Positions 42,073 to 51,425 of a stretch of DNA of 64,000 bases are shown piece by piece (within the stretch, counting starts at the first letter, position 1; each line of letters begins with the position of its first letter). The position numbers and the translations under genes were made by a program. A model generated the notes under the pieces. The model was not told the DNA's origin, searched no databases, and was given only the letters and a program-made list of their open reading frames with translations. The stretch spans positions 4,216,001 to 4,280,000 of the forward strand of contig NZ_CP025624.1 in assembly GCF_002874965.1 (NCBI RefSeq), given 5' to 3'. The DNA comes from Pseudomonas sp. NC02. Lineage in GTDB: Bacteria; Pseudomonadota; Gammaproteobacteria; Pseudomonadales; Pseudomonadaceae.

Positions 42073-43401
42073 TCATTCGGCGAAGAAGCGGTTCGCCGGA
42101 CGCGGCAGCCCGAGGTTTTCCCGCAGGGTAGAGCCTTCGTACTCGCGCCGGAAGATCCCGCGCCCCTGCAACTCGGGCACCACCCTGGCCACAAAGTCAT
42201 CGAGCCCGCCCGGCAGCCACGGGAACATGATGTTGAAGCCATCGCTGCCCTCTTCTTCCAGCCACTGCTGCATCTCATCGGCAATACTGTGGGCGGTGCC
42301 GACAAACGAGAGACCTGCATAACCGCCAAGACGCTGGGCCAATTGGCGCACCGTCAACTGTTCGCGATCAGCCAGCGCCAGTACCCGTTCGCGGGAGCTC
42401 TGGCTGGCGTTGGTTTGGGGAATCGCCGGGAGGTATTGGTCGGGATCAAACTTCGTCGCGTCGGTACCCAGCGCGATCGACAGCGAGGCAATCGCACTTT
42501 CGTAATGCACCAGGCTGTCGAGATGCGCACGAATCCGCCGCGCATCTTCCAGCGTATCGCCGACCACCACAAACGCCCCGGGCAAGATCTTCAGATGGTC
42601 GGGATGCCGCCCCACCGCCAGCATCCGGCGCTTGATATCGGCATAGAATTTACGCCCCTCCTCAAGCGTGCCGGGCGCCACGAAGATCACCTCGGCGGTT
42701 TCTGCCGCCAATTGCCGGCCGGGCTCCGAGGCGCCGGCCTGCACGATCACCGGCCAGCCCTGCACCGGGCGGGCAATGTGCAGCGGGCCGCGCACATTGA
42801 GGTAGCGGCCCTGGTGATTGAGGGTGTGCAGCTTGTCGGGGTCGAAGTACACACCGCTGTCGGCATCGCGGATGAAGGCATCATCGGCCCAACTGTCCCA
42901 GAGCCCGGTGACCACATCGTAGAACTCCCGCGCACGGGCGTAGCGCTCGTCGTGGGCATAGGCCTGCTCCAGGCCGAAATTCTGCGCCGCATCCGGGTTG
43001 GCAGTGGTGACGATATTCCAGCCGGCGCGGCCGTTGCTCAGGTGATCCAGGGACGCGAAGCGCCGGGCAATGTGGAACGGTTCGTCGTAGGTGGTCGAGG
43101 CCGTGGCTACCAGGCCGATGTACTCGGTGGCTTGGCTCAGGGCCGACAATAAGGTGAACGGTTCGAAGGAGGTGGCGGTGTGGCTGCGCTTCAACGCGTC
43201 GATAGGCATGTTGAGCAGGGCCAGGTGGTCGGCCATGAAGAACGCATCGAAACGCGCTTTCTCCAGGGTTTGGGCAAACTGCTTGAGGTGCGTGAAGTTG
43301 AAGTTGGCGTCACGGTAAGCGCCGGGATAGCGCCAGGCGCCGGTGTGGATGCTGACCGGACGCATGAACGCGCCCAGCTTCAGTTGGCGTTGAGTGGTCA
43401 T
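42073..43401 (-). CDS. LLM-class FMN-dependent monooxygenase (NtaA/SnaA/DszA/DmoA group)
   Basis: 442 residues, the length of this two-component flavin monooxygenase group. Characteristic pieces are FMADHLALLN, TSFEPFTLLSALSQATEYIGL, NGRAGWNIVTTANPDAAQNFG, and PVIVQAGASEPGRQLAAETAEVIF in parts. The enzyme uses FMNH2 from a separate reductase to oxygenate or cleave C-S or C-N bonds; the substrate cannot be told and no reductase gene is adjacent. AGGGG lies before the ATG at 43401. It is 74 bases downstream of the MarR gene on the same strand, so both may share regulation. Confidence 0.9.
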   Translation of the reverse strand: MTTQRQLKLGAFMRPVSIHTGAWRYPGAYRDANFNFTHLKQFAQTLEKARFDAFFMADHLALLNMPIDALKRSHTATSFEPFTLLSALSQATEYIGLVATASTTYDEPFHIARRFASLDHLSNGRAGWNIVTTANPDAAQNFGLEQAYAHDERYARAREFYDVVTGLWDSWADDAFIRDADSGVYFDPDKLHTLNHQGRYLNVRGPLHIARPVQGWPVIVQAGASEPGRQLAAETAEVIFVAPGTLEEGRKFYADIKRRMLAVGRHPDHLKILPGAFVVVGDTLEDARRIRAHLDSLVHYESAIASLSIALGTDATKFDPDQYLPAIPQTNASQSSRERVLALADREQLTVRQLAQRLGGYAGLSFVGTAHSIADEMQQWLEEEGSDGFNIMFPWLPGGLDDFVARVVPELQGRGIFRREYEGSTLRENLGLPRPANRFFAE

Positions 43402-43475
43402 GGAAAGCCCCTGATCGAGAGGGGCCCAGCATCGGATGGGCGAACGGCGTCTGTCTAATAACCAAAGGATCTGAC

Positions 43476-44000
43476 TTATGCCTGCGCGGATCGGCTGTTG
43501 TAGTCCGCCAGAAATTCTTCGGAGGCGACATGGTCTGCCATGCCCCGCAGCTGCGCGGCCGAATCATGCCCCAACACCTCCTCTACCCGGTTATTGGCCG
43601 CCGCCCAGTACACCAGCGCCTCACTGAACAGCGCTTCGCCCTTGGGCGTGAGCACGCAGCGTTTGGTGCGCTTGTCCAGGGCATCCGGGCGCAGCTCGAC
43701 AATCCCGTCGCGCACCAGCGGCTTCATCGCATGGGTCAGCGCCGACATCAGGATCGCCAGGCGTCCGGCCAGCTCCTGCAACGTCGGCCCTGCCTGCTCA
43801 TCCACCGCCGCCCACCGGGCGATTTCACCCAGCAAGCCGACCTGCGTAGCCTTCAGGCCAATCGGCGCCAGCGCTTCGTCATACAGTTGGCCCAGCCGCC
43901 GGGCGGCACGGCGCAGTGCGTTGTTGGTGCATGCCACGTCACCCAGCAGGCTCAAAAGGTCGGCACGGGCATCAGGCTTGTCAGTCTTGTGTGTTGGCAT
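43476..44000 (-). CDS. MarR-family transcriptional regulator
   Basis: 174 residues; the ATG at 44000 has GGAGG 8 bases upstream. The winged helix (about 50-135) shows LKATQVGLLGEIARWA, LQELAGRLAILMSALTHAMKPLVRDGIVEL and DKRTKRCVLTPKGEALF, the wing signature DxRxxxxxLTxxG. It is divergent from an SDR gene. Their shared 120 bases contain TTGAGTACT-type palindromes expected of a MarR dimer, so it probably represses itself and the SDR. Confidence 0.9.
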   Translation of the reverse strand: MPTHKTDKPDARADLLSLLGDVACTNNALRRAARRLGQLYDEALAPIGLKATQVGLLGEIARWAAVDEQAGPTLQELAGRLAILMSALTHAMKPLVRDGIVELRPDALDKRTKRCVLTPKGEALFSEALVYWAAANNRVEEVLGHDSAAQLRGMADHVASEEFLADYNSRSAQA

Positions 44001-44029
44001 TTTCAGATCCTCCATGCCGGTAGAATGAT

Positions 44030-44104
44030 TGAGTACTAAACCATTGACAAGGACAAACGCCAAGCCTATAACTTGAGCCCTCAACAATATTGGTTGAGTA
44101 CTCA
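44030..44104. promoter_or_regulatory. Candidate MarR operators in the marR/SDR divergent promoter
   Basis: TGAGTACTAA (44030-44039) and the perfect palindrome TGAGTACTCA (44095-44104) flank TTGAG-CC-CTCAA (about 44073-44084). All share the TTGAG half-site. The spacing of the outer two is 65 bases. Confidence 0.5.
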
Positions 44105-44120
44105 TCTATTGGAGCCGTTC

Positions 44121-44921
44121 ATGTCGATCCCTGCTTCCACAAAAATTGCCCTGATCACGGGTGCTTCTTCAGGTATTGGCGCCGTGTATGCCGACCGATT
44201 GGCAGCCCGCGGCTACGACTTGATCCTGGTCGCCCGTCGTGAAGACCGCCTCGAAGCCCTGGCGGCGAAGATCACTCAAGCCTATGGGCGCCAGGTCCAG
44301 ACCATCGGCGCCGACCTGGTAAACCCCGCGGACCTGGCCCGTGTTGAAAGCCTGCTCGCCGGCAACCCGGCGATCCAGGTGCTGGTGAATAACGCCGGCC
44401 TGGCCCGCCTGCATCCGCTGGCTCAATCCTCGGTCGAGGATTCCACGACCCAGATCGCCCTGAACATCACCGCCCTCACCCGCCTGACCCACGCGGCGCT
44501 GCCGGGCATGCTGGTGCGCAATGAAGGTTTGATCATCAACGTGGCATCGGTGTTGGGCGTGCACTCGCTGCCGGTCAGCTCGGTGTACAGCGGCACCAAG
44601 AGCTATGTCCTGGCATTCAGCCGTGGCTTGCAATCGGAACTGGCGGAAACCGGGGTGAAGGTGCAGATCGTGTTGCCGGCAGCCACCGCTACCGAGATCT
44701 GGGACGCGTCGGGCATTCCGCTTTCCGCCCTGGAACAGGAGTCGGTCATGACCACCGAAAACCTGGTGGACGCGGCACTGGCCGGGCTGGATCAGGGTGA
44801 GACGATCACCTGGCCGTCGGTGGCCGATGGTTCGTTGTGGGAGACCTATGATGCGGCGCGTGGTGCGTTGTTTGCGGCCACGCAAACAGGCAAGCCGGCG
44901 CCCCGGTATGGGATCGTCTGA
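44121..44921 (+). CDS. SDR-family oxidoreductase
   Basis: 266 residues. The coenzyme loop TGASSGIGAVYA, the NNAG motif, the catalytic Ser region NVASVLG and active-site Tyr/Lys in YSGTKSYVLAFSRG are all present. The arginines after strand 2 (VARREDRLEALA) favour NADPH. GGAG precedes the ATG at 44121 by 6 bases. It is the probable target of the divergent MarR regulator. The substrate is unknown. Confidence 0.9.
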   Translation: MSIPASTKIALITGASSGIGAVYADRLAARGYDLILVARREDRLEALAAKITQAYGRQVQTIGADLVNPADLARVESLLAGNPAIQVLVNNAGLARLHPLAQSSVEDSTTQIALNITALTRLTHAALPGMLVRNEGLIINVASVLGVHSLPVSSVYSGTKSYVLAFSRGLQSELAETGVKVQIVLPAATATEIWDASGIPLSALEQESVMTTENLVDAALAGLDQGETITWPSVADGSLWETYDAARGALFAATQTGKPAPRYGIV

Positions 44922-44935
44922 GGCGCCAGCCGGCT

Positions 44936-45211
44936 TTATTGAATACCGATGGAAATGCGCCGCACAGTCTGCTCCTCACGGGGCAGGCTGATGTCGCCTT
45001 CGTAGGTACACTCGCGGCCGGTGCAGCTGTTTTCCACGGTCACCGGCGCAAGGCTTTTGACCGGAAAGCGCGGCTTGGGCTCAGCCTGCGGCGTGAGCGG
45101 TACAACGCTGAGGACAGGTGCCTCGTAGGTCAGGTCCAGGCTGGACGCATGGGCCTGGGTGGCCAGAACGGCGAGCAGTGCGCTCGCCATGACAGTCCTT
45201 GTAAACAACAT
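44936..45211 (-). CDS. Small exported protein, 91 aa
   Basis: A signal peptide (MLFTRTVMASALLAVLATQAHA) precedes a short mature domain with a Pro-rich start (APVLSVVPLTPQAEPKPRFPV), one cysteine pair (ENSCTGRECTYEG) likely to form a disulfide loop, and SLPREEQTVRRISIGIQ at the end. GGAAAG lies before the ATG at 45211. No family is recognised. It is convergent with the SDR gene. Confidence 0.7.
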   Translation of the reverse strand: MLFTRTVMASALLAVLATQAHASSLDLTYEAPVLSVVPLTPQAEPKPRFPVKSLAPVTVENSCTGRECTYEGDISLPREEQTVRRISIGIQ

Positions 45212-45276
45212 CGAAATCTTTCCGGGCAGCAAAAAATGAAGGGGCAATGATAACCCCTTGAGCTGCCGGGTTGAAG

Positions 45277-45582
45277 TCAACGTGCCTGGACGGCAGGTTC
45301 CAGCACCAATACGTTGGAGGGGCCCGCACGGAATGTCGGGTTGTGCTTCGCGGCTTCCAGCATGTGCGGCGCTGCGTGGTGATCCTTGAGCGCCGCCTTT
45401 GAAGCCCACGTCTCGATCAACACAAAACTGTCGCTGTTGCCCTCGACCGGATGCAGGTCGTACTGGATGCAACCGGCTTCGGCCCGGACCAGCGGAGCGA
45501 GCCCGGCAAAGGCCGCCAACTGGTCCGCACCCCGGCCAGGCTGGGTATTGATGATGACGACAAGCCGCACTTCATCGGACAT
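45277..45582 (-). CDS. Antibiotic biosynthesis monooxygenase (ABM) / YgiN-like protein
   Basis: 101 residues of the ferredoxin-like dimeric alpha-beta barrel: VRLVVIINTQPGRGADQLAAF, then AEAGCIQYDLHPVEGNSDSFVLIETWASKAALKDHHAAPHM in parts. YgiN-like members act on quinols or as quinone monooxygenases without cofactors. The ATG at 45582 is chosen over 45591; the ribosome site is weak. It is divergent from the amidase gene. Confidence 0.85.
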   Translation of the reverse strand: MSDEVRLVVIINTQPGRGADQLAAFAGLAPLVRAEAGCIQYDLHPVEGNSDSFVLIETWASKAALKDHHAAPHMLEAAKHNPTFRAGPSNVLVLEPAVQAR

Positions 45583-45684
45583 AAACAGCACCGTTATCGA
45601 TAAGGAAATTGAGGCGCCACAGTAAGGGATGCCATTCTCTGGCGCTATGAAAAATCTATCAGTAAGCTACTTTCACTGATTGGA

Positions 45685-45700
45685 TTGAGTCAGCACTCAA
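45685..45700. promoter_or_regulatory. Candidate operator TTGAGTCAGCACTCAA before the amidase gene
   Basis: A perfect 6-bp inverted repeat (TTGAGT / ACTCAA) with 4-base spacer, 34 bases before the amidase GTG. It shares the TTGAGT half-site with the sites in the MarR divergent promoter 1.6 kb away. Confidence 0.45.
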
Positions 45701-45734
45701 GCCCTCCCCCTTTTCTGCACCCGGCGATAACCAC

Positions 45735-47450
45735 GTGATCGAAGTAACCGAAGTTTCCATTGCCCAGCTGCGCACTGCGCTCGAATCCGGCCAGACCACG
45801 GCGGTTGAACTGGTCGAGGCTTACCTCGCCAGGATCGACGCCTACGACGCCCCCACGACTGCCACCGCGCTCAACGCGGTGGTGGTGCGCAACCCGCAAG
45901 CGCTGGAGGAAGCCCGGGCATCCGACGCACGCCGGACCAGCGGCACAACCCTGGGCCCGTTCGACGGCATTCCCTACACGGCCAAAGACAGCTACCTGGT
46001 CAAGGGCCTCACCGCCGCTTCCGGCAGCCCGGCTTTCGCGAACCTGGTTGCCTACCGCGATGCGTTCACCATCGAGCGACTGCGGGCAACAGGCGCCATT
46101 TGCCTGGGCAAGACCAACATGCCGCCGATGGCCAACGGCGGCATGCAGCGCGGCGTATATGGCCGGGCCGAGAGCCCGTACAACGCCGACTACCTCACCG
46201 CACCGTTCGCCTCGGGCTCCTCCAACGGCGCCGGCACGGCCACTGCGGCGAGCTTCGCGGCGTTTGGCCTGGCGGAAGAAACCTGGTCCAGCGGGCGCGG
46301 CCCGGCGTCCAACAATGGCCTGTGTGCCTACACCCCGTCCCGTGGCGTGATCTCGGTGCGCGGCAACTGGCCGCTGACCCCGACCATGGACGTGGTCGTG
46401 CCTTACGCCCGGACCATGGCCGACCTGCTTGAAGTGCTCGACGTCGTGGTCGCAGAAGACCCCGACACACGCGGCGACCTGTGGCGGATGCAACCCTGGG
46501 TGCCAATCCCCGGCGTCGCCTCGGTACGCCCGCAGTCCTACGCAGACCTGGCCGCGACCGGCGATGCACTCGCTGGCAAACGCTTCGGCGTGCCGCGCAT
46601 GTACATCAATGCCGACCCCGAGGCAGGCACCAGCGACGCCCCGGGAATCGGCGGCCCTACTGGCCAGCCAATCAAAACCCGGGCCTCGGTGATCGAGCTT
46701 TGGGAAGCTGCGCGCAAGGCACTTGAAGCCGCCGGCGCAGAAGTGGTCGAGGTGGATTTCCCGCTGGTCTCCAATTGCGAAGGCGATCGCCCGGGCGCAC
46801 CGAAAGTGTTTACCCGAGGCCTGGTCTCCAAGGAATTCCTCCACGATGAATTGTGGGAACTGTCGGCCTGGGCGTTCGATGATTTCCTGCGGGCCAACGG
46901 CGACCCTGCGCTGAACCGCCTGGCGGATGTCGACGGCCCGAAGATCTTCCCCCACGACCCCGGCACCCTGCCCAACCGCGAAGACGACCTGGCCGCCGGC
47001 ATGGACGAATACGTGCGCATGGCCGAGCGCGGCATCACGCCGTGGGACAGGATCAGCACCGTGCCCGACGGCCTGCGCGGCCTGGAACAGACACGACGCA
47101 TCGACCTTGAAGACTGGATGGATAACCTGGGGCTGGATGCGGTGATTTTTCCGACAGTCGCCGACGTAGGTCCGGCGGATGCGGATGTGAATCCCGCGTC
47201 GGCGGATATCGCCTGGAGCAACGGAGTGTGGGTCGCCAACGGCAACCTCGCCATCCGCCATTTGGGCGTGCCGACAGTGACGGTGCCCATGGGCGTCATG
47301 GCCGACATCGGCATGCCGGTGGGGCTGACATTTGCCGGCCGGGCGTATGACGATTCGGCGCTGCTGCGATTGGCATCGGCCTATGAGTCGACGGGCAGCA
47401 AGCGCCTGGTGCCGCCGCGCACGCCGGCGCTGGTGGCTCGTCAGGACTGA
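45735..47450 (+). CDS. Amidase-signature family hydrolase
   Basis: 571 residues, start GTG at 45735. The Ser-cisSer-Lys triad is visible: Lys in GIPYTAKDSY, the cis-Ser in ASGSSNGAGTA, and the nucleophilic Ser in ETWSSGRGPASNN. The last motif departs from the usual DTGGSIRxPA (WS in place of GG) but keeps the Ser, Arg and Pro-Ala. Amidases of this fold hydrolyse amides to acid and ammonia. It is cytosolic, and the substrate is unknown. Its 3' end overlaps the convergent small gene by 10 bases. Confidence 0.9.
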   Translation: MIEVTEVSIAQLRTALESGQTTAVELVEAYLARIDAYDAPTTATALNAVVVRNPQALEEARASDARRTSGTTLGPFDGIPYTAKDSYLVKGLTAASGSPAFANLVAYRDAFTIERLRATGAICLGKTNMPPMANGGMQRGVYGRAESPYNADYLTAPFASGSSNGAGTATAASFAAFGLAEETWSSGRGPASNNGLCAYTPSRGVISVRGNWPLTPTMDVVVPYARTMADLLEVLDVVVAEDPDTRGDLWRMQPWVPIPGVASVRPQSYADLAATGDALAGKRFGVPRMYINADPEAGTSDAPGIGGPTGQPIKTRASVIELWEAARKALEAAGAEVVEVDFPLVSNCEGDRPGAPKVFTRGLVSKEFLHDELWELSAWAFDDFLRANGDPALNRLADVDGPKIFPHDPGTLPNREDDLAAGMDEYVRMAERGITPWDRISTVPDGLRGLEQTRRIDLEDWMDNLGLDAVIFPTVADVGPADADVNPASADIAWSNGVWVANGNLAIRHLGVPTVTVPMGVMADIGMPVGLTFAGRAYDDSALLRLASAYESTGSKRLVPPRTPALVARQD

Positions 47451-47716
47451 TTGATTTCGCTGCTGATCTTGCGCATCAACCGATCGGCTTCCGACCCGGG
47501 TTCAAATCGAAAGCCACGCATCTCATCGAGGAGCAGGCAATCGCTGATGGCCTCCCAAAGTTGCTCCTGGGTCGGCTTGTTGCGCAACAGTATGTATGAA
47601 AGCAGCAGGCGTTCGATGGGAACGCCTCGAATACAGGCCGTTTCAATGATTGCCAGCAGGATAAAGCGCAGTCGAACTTCCCGCTCCGTGGGCCAAACCG
47701 TTTTTCGCTTACCCAA
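47441..47716 (-). CDS. Small conserved protein, 91 aa, unknown function
   Basis: Starts at TTG 47716 with GAGG 7 bases upstream. A basic start (MGKRKTVWPTEREVRLRF) leads to an amphipathic helical middle (FILLAIIETACIRGVPIERLLLSYILL) and an acidic end (LLLDEMRGFRFEPGSEADRL). It is probably soluble and helical. No family is recognised. It is convergent with the amidase gene, whose last 10 bases it overlaps. Confidence 0.6.
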   Translation of the reverse strand: MGKRKTVWPTEREVRLRFILLAIIETACIRGVPIERLLLSYILLRNKPTQEQLWEAISDCLLLDEMRGFRFEPGSEADRLMRKISSEINQS

Positions 47717-47855
47717 TGCCGGGCCTCAGTGTCAGGAAAAGCGTGAGGCTATGGCCCAGAGGGGTGGCGTTTCAAGCGCTGCATGGGGAGAAAGCCCTGC
47801 TCCTACACAAAACAGGGAAAAAGCCCACGAAATCACCCCGCAGATCAACAGCCTT

Positions 47856-50006
47856 TCACACACGCTTGCCCATCAACGGATCACTGATGCTATGCGCCCC
47901 CGTCTCGATCCGCCCCGCCACCCGCCGAACCCAACCATGCTCGTCACGTAGCTTGAAGTCATACCAGCCTCCATTGGGCTGGCAGGAGAACGTGCGTTGC
48001 ACGGTACTGCCGCCCGCAATCTCCAGCAGCCACGGCCCCTGCTTGGTGTAAGGGCAACGCTCGATGGTGATTGAGGCCGCACGCTTGCCGGGGTTGACCA
48101 GGGTCAGCAGCAAGGTGTCACCGTGATACGCCAGGGATAACTCCGGCTCGCGACGCTGCAGGTGCCCCTTGAACGAACGGTGGAACCCATTCGGCCCCAA
48201 CAGCCAGAGCTTGTAGGCGCCCGCCACTTGCCAGGTGTCACTGAGGTGTTTGCCGGCTTCCACCGTGTAGCGGCGCGGTACCTCGTCCAGGTGCAGGCGG
48301 TCGTAGACGTGGAAGACCACGCCCTGTTCGCCATTGTTGAAGAAGTCCAGGCTCACCGAACTGGCGCGACGGTCAACCGAGCCTTCAACGTTCAACTGGT
48401 ACGGCAGCGCCCGGGATGGCCGCGCCATTCGCGCCTGGAACGGCGCCTGTTGCTGGCCCACCGTCGGCAGGGCAACCTGGGGCAGTTGCTCCTGGCGTTG
48501 ACGCAGGGAGTCGGCGGCCTGGCGGCTGATGGTGTGCAGCGGCGGCAGGGTCTCGGTGTTGGGGTTGACGAAGTTGAAGGCCGAGGTGAGGTCGCCGCAC
48601 ACCGCCCGGCGCCAGGCGCTGATATTGGGTTCGCGCACGTGGAAACGCTTCTCCAGAAATTGCAGCACGGAGGTGTGATCAAACGCCTGGGAATTGACCC
48701 AGCCACCACGGCTCCACGGCGACAGCACCAGCATTGGCACTCGCGGCCCGGGCCCGTACACCCCGCCGTCCGGCGCGGGTTGCTGGCTAGAGCCGGGCGG
48801 TGCCGGGTGGGTAAAAATCTCGCTGTCGAACTTCACCGTGGACTTGCCGGCAAAGCTGCCATCCAGGCGTTTGGACGGGGCTGACGGCGACGGCACGTGG
48901 TCGAAGAAACCGTCGTTTTCATCGTAGTTGACCAGCAGCACCGTCTTGCTCCACACGTCCGGGTTGGCGGTCAGTGCCTTGAGGATTTCCTGGGTGAACC
49001 AGCCGCCTTGCACCGGGCTGGAAGGCCCGGGGTGTTCGGAGTAATCGGCCGGCGCCACCAGCCAGCTCACCTGTGGCAGGCGCCCGTCGTTCACGTCCTT
49101 GCGAAAGCCCTGGATGATCGATTCCAGGTCGCTGCCGCTGACCGCCGGCAGGGTGTTGCCATTGCCTTTGTACAACGGCACGCGGGCGTTCAATTGATCG
49201 CTGTAGGGCACAAAATCCTTGAAGTCTTTCGGTGGCACGGCGGGGTTGCCGGCCGCGACGCTGGCCGCACGAAACTGGCGAAACCCGGCCAAGGGGTTGT
49301 CGCCAAAGTTATCCGGCAGGTACTGGTAAACCTTCCAGCTCACACCCGCTTCTTCCAGGCGCTCGGGATAGGTTTTCCAGGTGTAGCCCACGCCCACCGC
49401 GCCGGGGCCGTCCCATTCGTTGACCACCGCCGCCACATTCGCACCGGTCGGGCCGTTGGTGCCGGTCCAGTGGAACAGCCGATTGGGATTGGTACCTGCG
49501 TGTACCGAACAGTGGTAGGCGTCGCACAGGGTAAAGGTGTTGGCCAGGGCGAACTGGAACGGCACTTCCTGCTCACGGTAGTAACCCATCGAGGTGGGTG
49601 TCTTGAACGTTGGCCAGGCGTTCATCCGGCCGCTGCTCCAGGCGGCGTGCTCGTCGACCCAGGAATGCGGCGTGCCGCTGACCCGCTGCGCGTTGCCACG
49701 GGAGCTGTCCAGGTGATAGGGCAGGATCCGCCGCCCAACGCCCTGCTGCTCCCACACCCGGTGCCCGCCCGGCAGTGGAATAGTGAAGCGGTCACTGAAC
49801 CCGCGCACACCCGGCAAGGTGCCGAAGTAGTGATCGAAGGAGCGGTTTTCCTGCATCAGGATCACCACATGTTCGACGTCCATGAGGGTGCCGGTGCGGT
49901 TGTTGGCGGGGATCGCCAGGGCCTGGCGAATGGAGTCGGGCAACAGGGTGTAGGCGGATCCGATGGCAGCTGCTTGCAACAACGTTCTGCGTGTAAGAGT
50001 CGGCAT
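47856..50006 (-). CDS. Phosphocholine-specific phospholipase C (PlcH/PlcN type), Tat-exported
   Basis: 716 residues. A twin-arginine signal (TLTRRTLLQAAAIGSAYTLLP) means export in folded form, as for P. aeruginosa PlcH and PlcN. The phosphoesterase domain has HVVILMQENRSFDHYFGTLPG, SVHAGTNPNRLFHWTGTNGP and VLLVNYDENDGFFDHVPSP, with metal-binding Asp/Glu/Asn residues. Two C-terminal domains of unknown function (about 505-710) complete the family layout. It splits phosphatidylcholine to phosphocholine and diacylglycerol outside the inner membrane. No PlcR-like chaperone gene is adjacent. The ATG at 50006 is favoured. Confidence 0.93.
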   Translation of the reverse strand: MPTLTRRTLLQAAAIGSAYTLLPDSIRQALAIPANNRTGTLMDVEHVVILMQENRSFDHYFGTLPGVRGFSDRFTIPLPGGHRVWEQQGVGRRILPYHLDSSRGNAQRVSGTPHSWVDEHAAWSSGRMNAWPTFKTPTSMGYYREQEVPFQFALANTFTLCDAYHCSVHAGTNPNRLFHWTGTNGPTGANVAAVVNEWDGPGAVGVGYTWKTYPERLEEAGVSWKVYQYLPDNFGDNPLAGFRQFRAASVAAGNPAVPPKDFKDFVPYSDQLNARVPLYKGNGNTLPAVSGSDLESIIQGFRKDVNDGRLPQVSWLVAPADYSEHPGPSSPVQGGWFTQEILKALTANPDVWSKTVLLVNYDENDGFFDHVPSPSAPSKRLDGSFAGKSTVKFDSEIFTHPAPPGSSQQPAPDGGVYGPGPRVPMLVLSPWSRGGWVNSQAFDHTSVLQFLEKRFHVREPNISAWRRAVCGDLTSAFNFVNPNTETLPPLHTISRQAADSLRQRQEQLPQVALPTVGQQQAPFQARMARPSRALPYQLNVEGSVDRRASSVSLDFFNNGEQGVVFHVYDRLHLDEVPRRYTVEAGKHLSDTWQVAGAYKLWLLGPNGFHRSFKGHLQRREPELSLAYHGDTLLLTLVNPGKRAASITIERCPYTKQGPWLLEIAGGSTVQRTFSCQPNGGWYDFKLRDEHGWVRRVAGRIETGAHSISDPLMGKRV

Positions 50007-50060
50007 AAGACGATTCAATCCCTTGAAGTTCTGGAGCGAGGCTCAGGACAAAATAGGGAC

Positions 50061-51272
50061 TCAAGGCGACAAAGAAATGACATCGCTCGAATCGCGCTCG
50101 ACCTGCCCCACCTGGTACTCCCTCGGCGTACACCCGAACTCGCGCTTGAACACCGTGTGCAGGTACTGGGCGGATTTGAACCCGCAGTCATAGGCAATAT
50201 CCGCAATCGCGGCCCTGGTATTTTCCAGGCTGGAAACCGCAGCCGCGAGTTTGAAGCGCAGGATTTCATCGTGGACGCTGCGGTTCAGTTCACTGCGAAA
50301 ATGCGCTTCCAGGGACGACCGCGACACGCCGACGTAGTTGGCGACCTGGGCGGTCTTGATGCCCTGGCAGGCGTACTGGCGAATGAAATGCAGCGCTTGC
50401 ATCACGTAGGGATGGCCGAGGGGTTGGTGCAGGCTTGAGGTCTGCACGTTGACCGCTTCCGGCGGCACCAGGATCTGGCTGCCTGCCGAAGGCATGCCGT
50501 GCAGCATCTGGTGCAGCAGGCGCGCGGCGGTGCGGCCCATTTTTTCAGTGCCCTGGATCACCGAGCTCAGCGGCACGCGGGTCAGGGTGCGGGTCAAGGG
50601 GTCGTTGTCGATGCCGATCAGTGCCACTTGCTCCGGCACCGGGATGCCGGCGGTGAGGCAGGCCTGCAGCAACTGGCGGGCACGGGCGTCGCTGACCGCG
50701 ATGATGCCGATGGGTTTGGGCAGGCTGTGCAACCAGGCAATTTGTTGCTCCACCGCCGAGTCCCACAGCGGCGCGCTGGTGCCGAGCCCGCGATACACCT
50801 CCACAGGCAAGCCATCGCGCTCCAGCAGGCGGCGGAAGGCTTTTTCGCGCTCCTGGGCCCAACGGTTGATATCGGCTTCAGGCAGGCTGAAACAGGCAAA
50901 GCGCGTCAGCCCGGCTTCGATCAGGTGTTCATAGGCCAGCTTGATCAAAGCAAAATTGTCAGTGGCCACGTACGGAGTATGCCGTGGGTAAGCCCGCTCA
51001 TCCTCATAAGACCCGCCCACCGCCACCACCGGCACATGCACACCCGCCAACGCGGGGCCCATCGCCGGGTCGTCGAAGTCGGCAATGATCCCATCGCCAT
51101 GCCAGCGCTCGATACCCTTGAGCCGGCAGACGAAGTCCTCTTCCAGGAACAGATCCCACGACACCCGCGTACTGCTCAGGTAGTTGCCGATCCCGGTGAT
51201 GATGCCGCGATCATAGATCTTGTTGCCATTGAACAGCAGGGCAATCCGGTGCACAGGCGGGACAGTTTTCAC
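50061..51272 (-). CDS. xylR: XylR-type D-xylose-responsive regulator (AraC-family)
   Basis: 403 residues. The N-terminal sugar-binding domain of LacI/GalR type ([46 protein letters not shown]) is fused to a C-terminal AraC double HTH ([32 protein letters not shown] in parts, and [26 protein letters not shown]). This is the E. coli XylR layout. It is divergent from xylAFGH across 153 bases and should activate that operon when xylose is bound. Confidence 0.93.
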   Translation of the reverse strand: MKTVPPVHRIALLFNGNKIYDRGIITGIGNYLSSTRVSWDLFLEEDFVCRLKGIERWHGDGIIADFDDPAMGPALAGVHVPVVAVGGSYEDERAYPRHTPYVATDNFALIKLAYEHLIEAGLTRFACFSLPEADINRWAQEREKAFRRLLERDGLPVEVYRGLGTSAPLWDSAVEQQIAWLHSLPKPIGIIAVSDARARQLLQACLTAGIPVPEQVALIGIDNDPLTRTLTRVPLSSVIQGTEKMGRTAARLLHQMLHGMPSAGSQILVPPEAVNVQTSSLHQPLGHPYVMQALHFIRQYACQGIKTAQVANYVGVSRSSLEAHFRSELNRSVHDEILRFKLAAAVSSLENTRAAIADIAYDCGFKSAQYLHTVFKREFGCTPREYQVGQVERDSSDVISLSP

Positions 51273-51322
51273 AGGGGCGGCTCCATGCGATATGTCGCGC
51301 CACTATGCGCGCAAAACCACTC

Positions 51323-51349
51323 AAAATCGAACCCCGCTCTGGTGATTTT
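51323..51349. promoter_or_regulatory. Inverted repeat in the xylR-xylA intergenic region
   Basis: AAAATC-N15-GATTTT lies in the middle of the 153-bp divergent promoter; a possible regulator or promoter element, weak evidence. Confidence 0.25.
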
Positions 51350-51425
51350 CATAATCGGTTGGCCGGGGGCCGTTGCTAGTATCGAGGCAAGGTTAACGTG
51401 CACTCATAACAACAAGGATCTGGCG

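Noticed and set aside
45594..45603. TTATCGATAA palindrome as an operator
   Set aside because: Only 10 bp and common in AT-rich promoter DNA; no second copy nearby.
45690..47261. 523-aa minus-strand frame
   Set aside because: Antisense to the amidase gene, whose catalytic motifs are intact.
50499..51425. In-frame upstream extension of xylA
   Set aside because: This part is antisense to xylR. XylA homology and a good ribosome site start at 51426.
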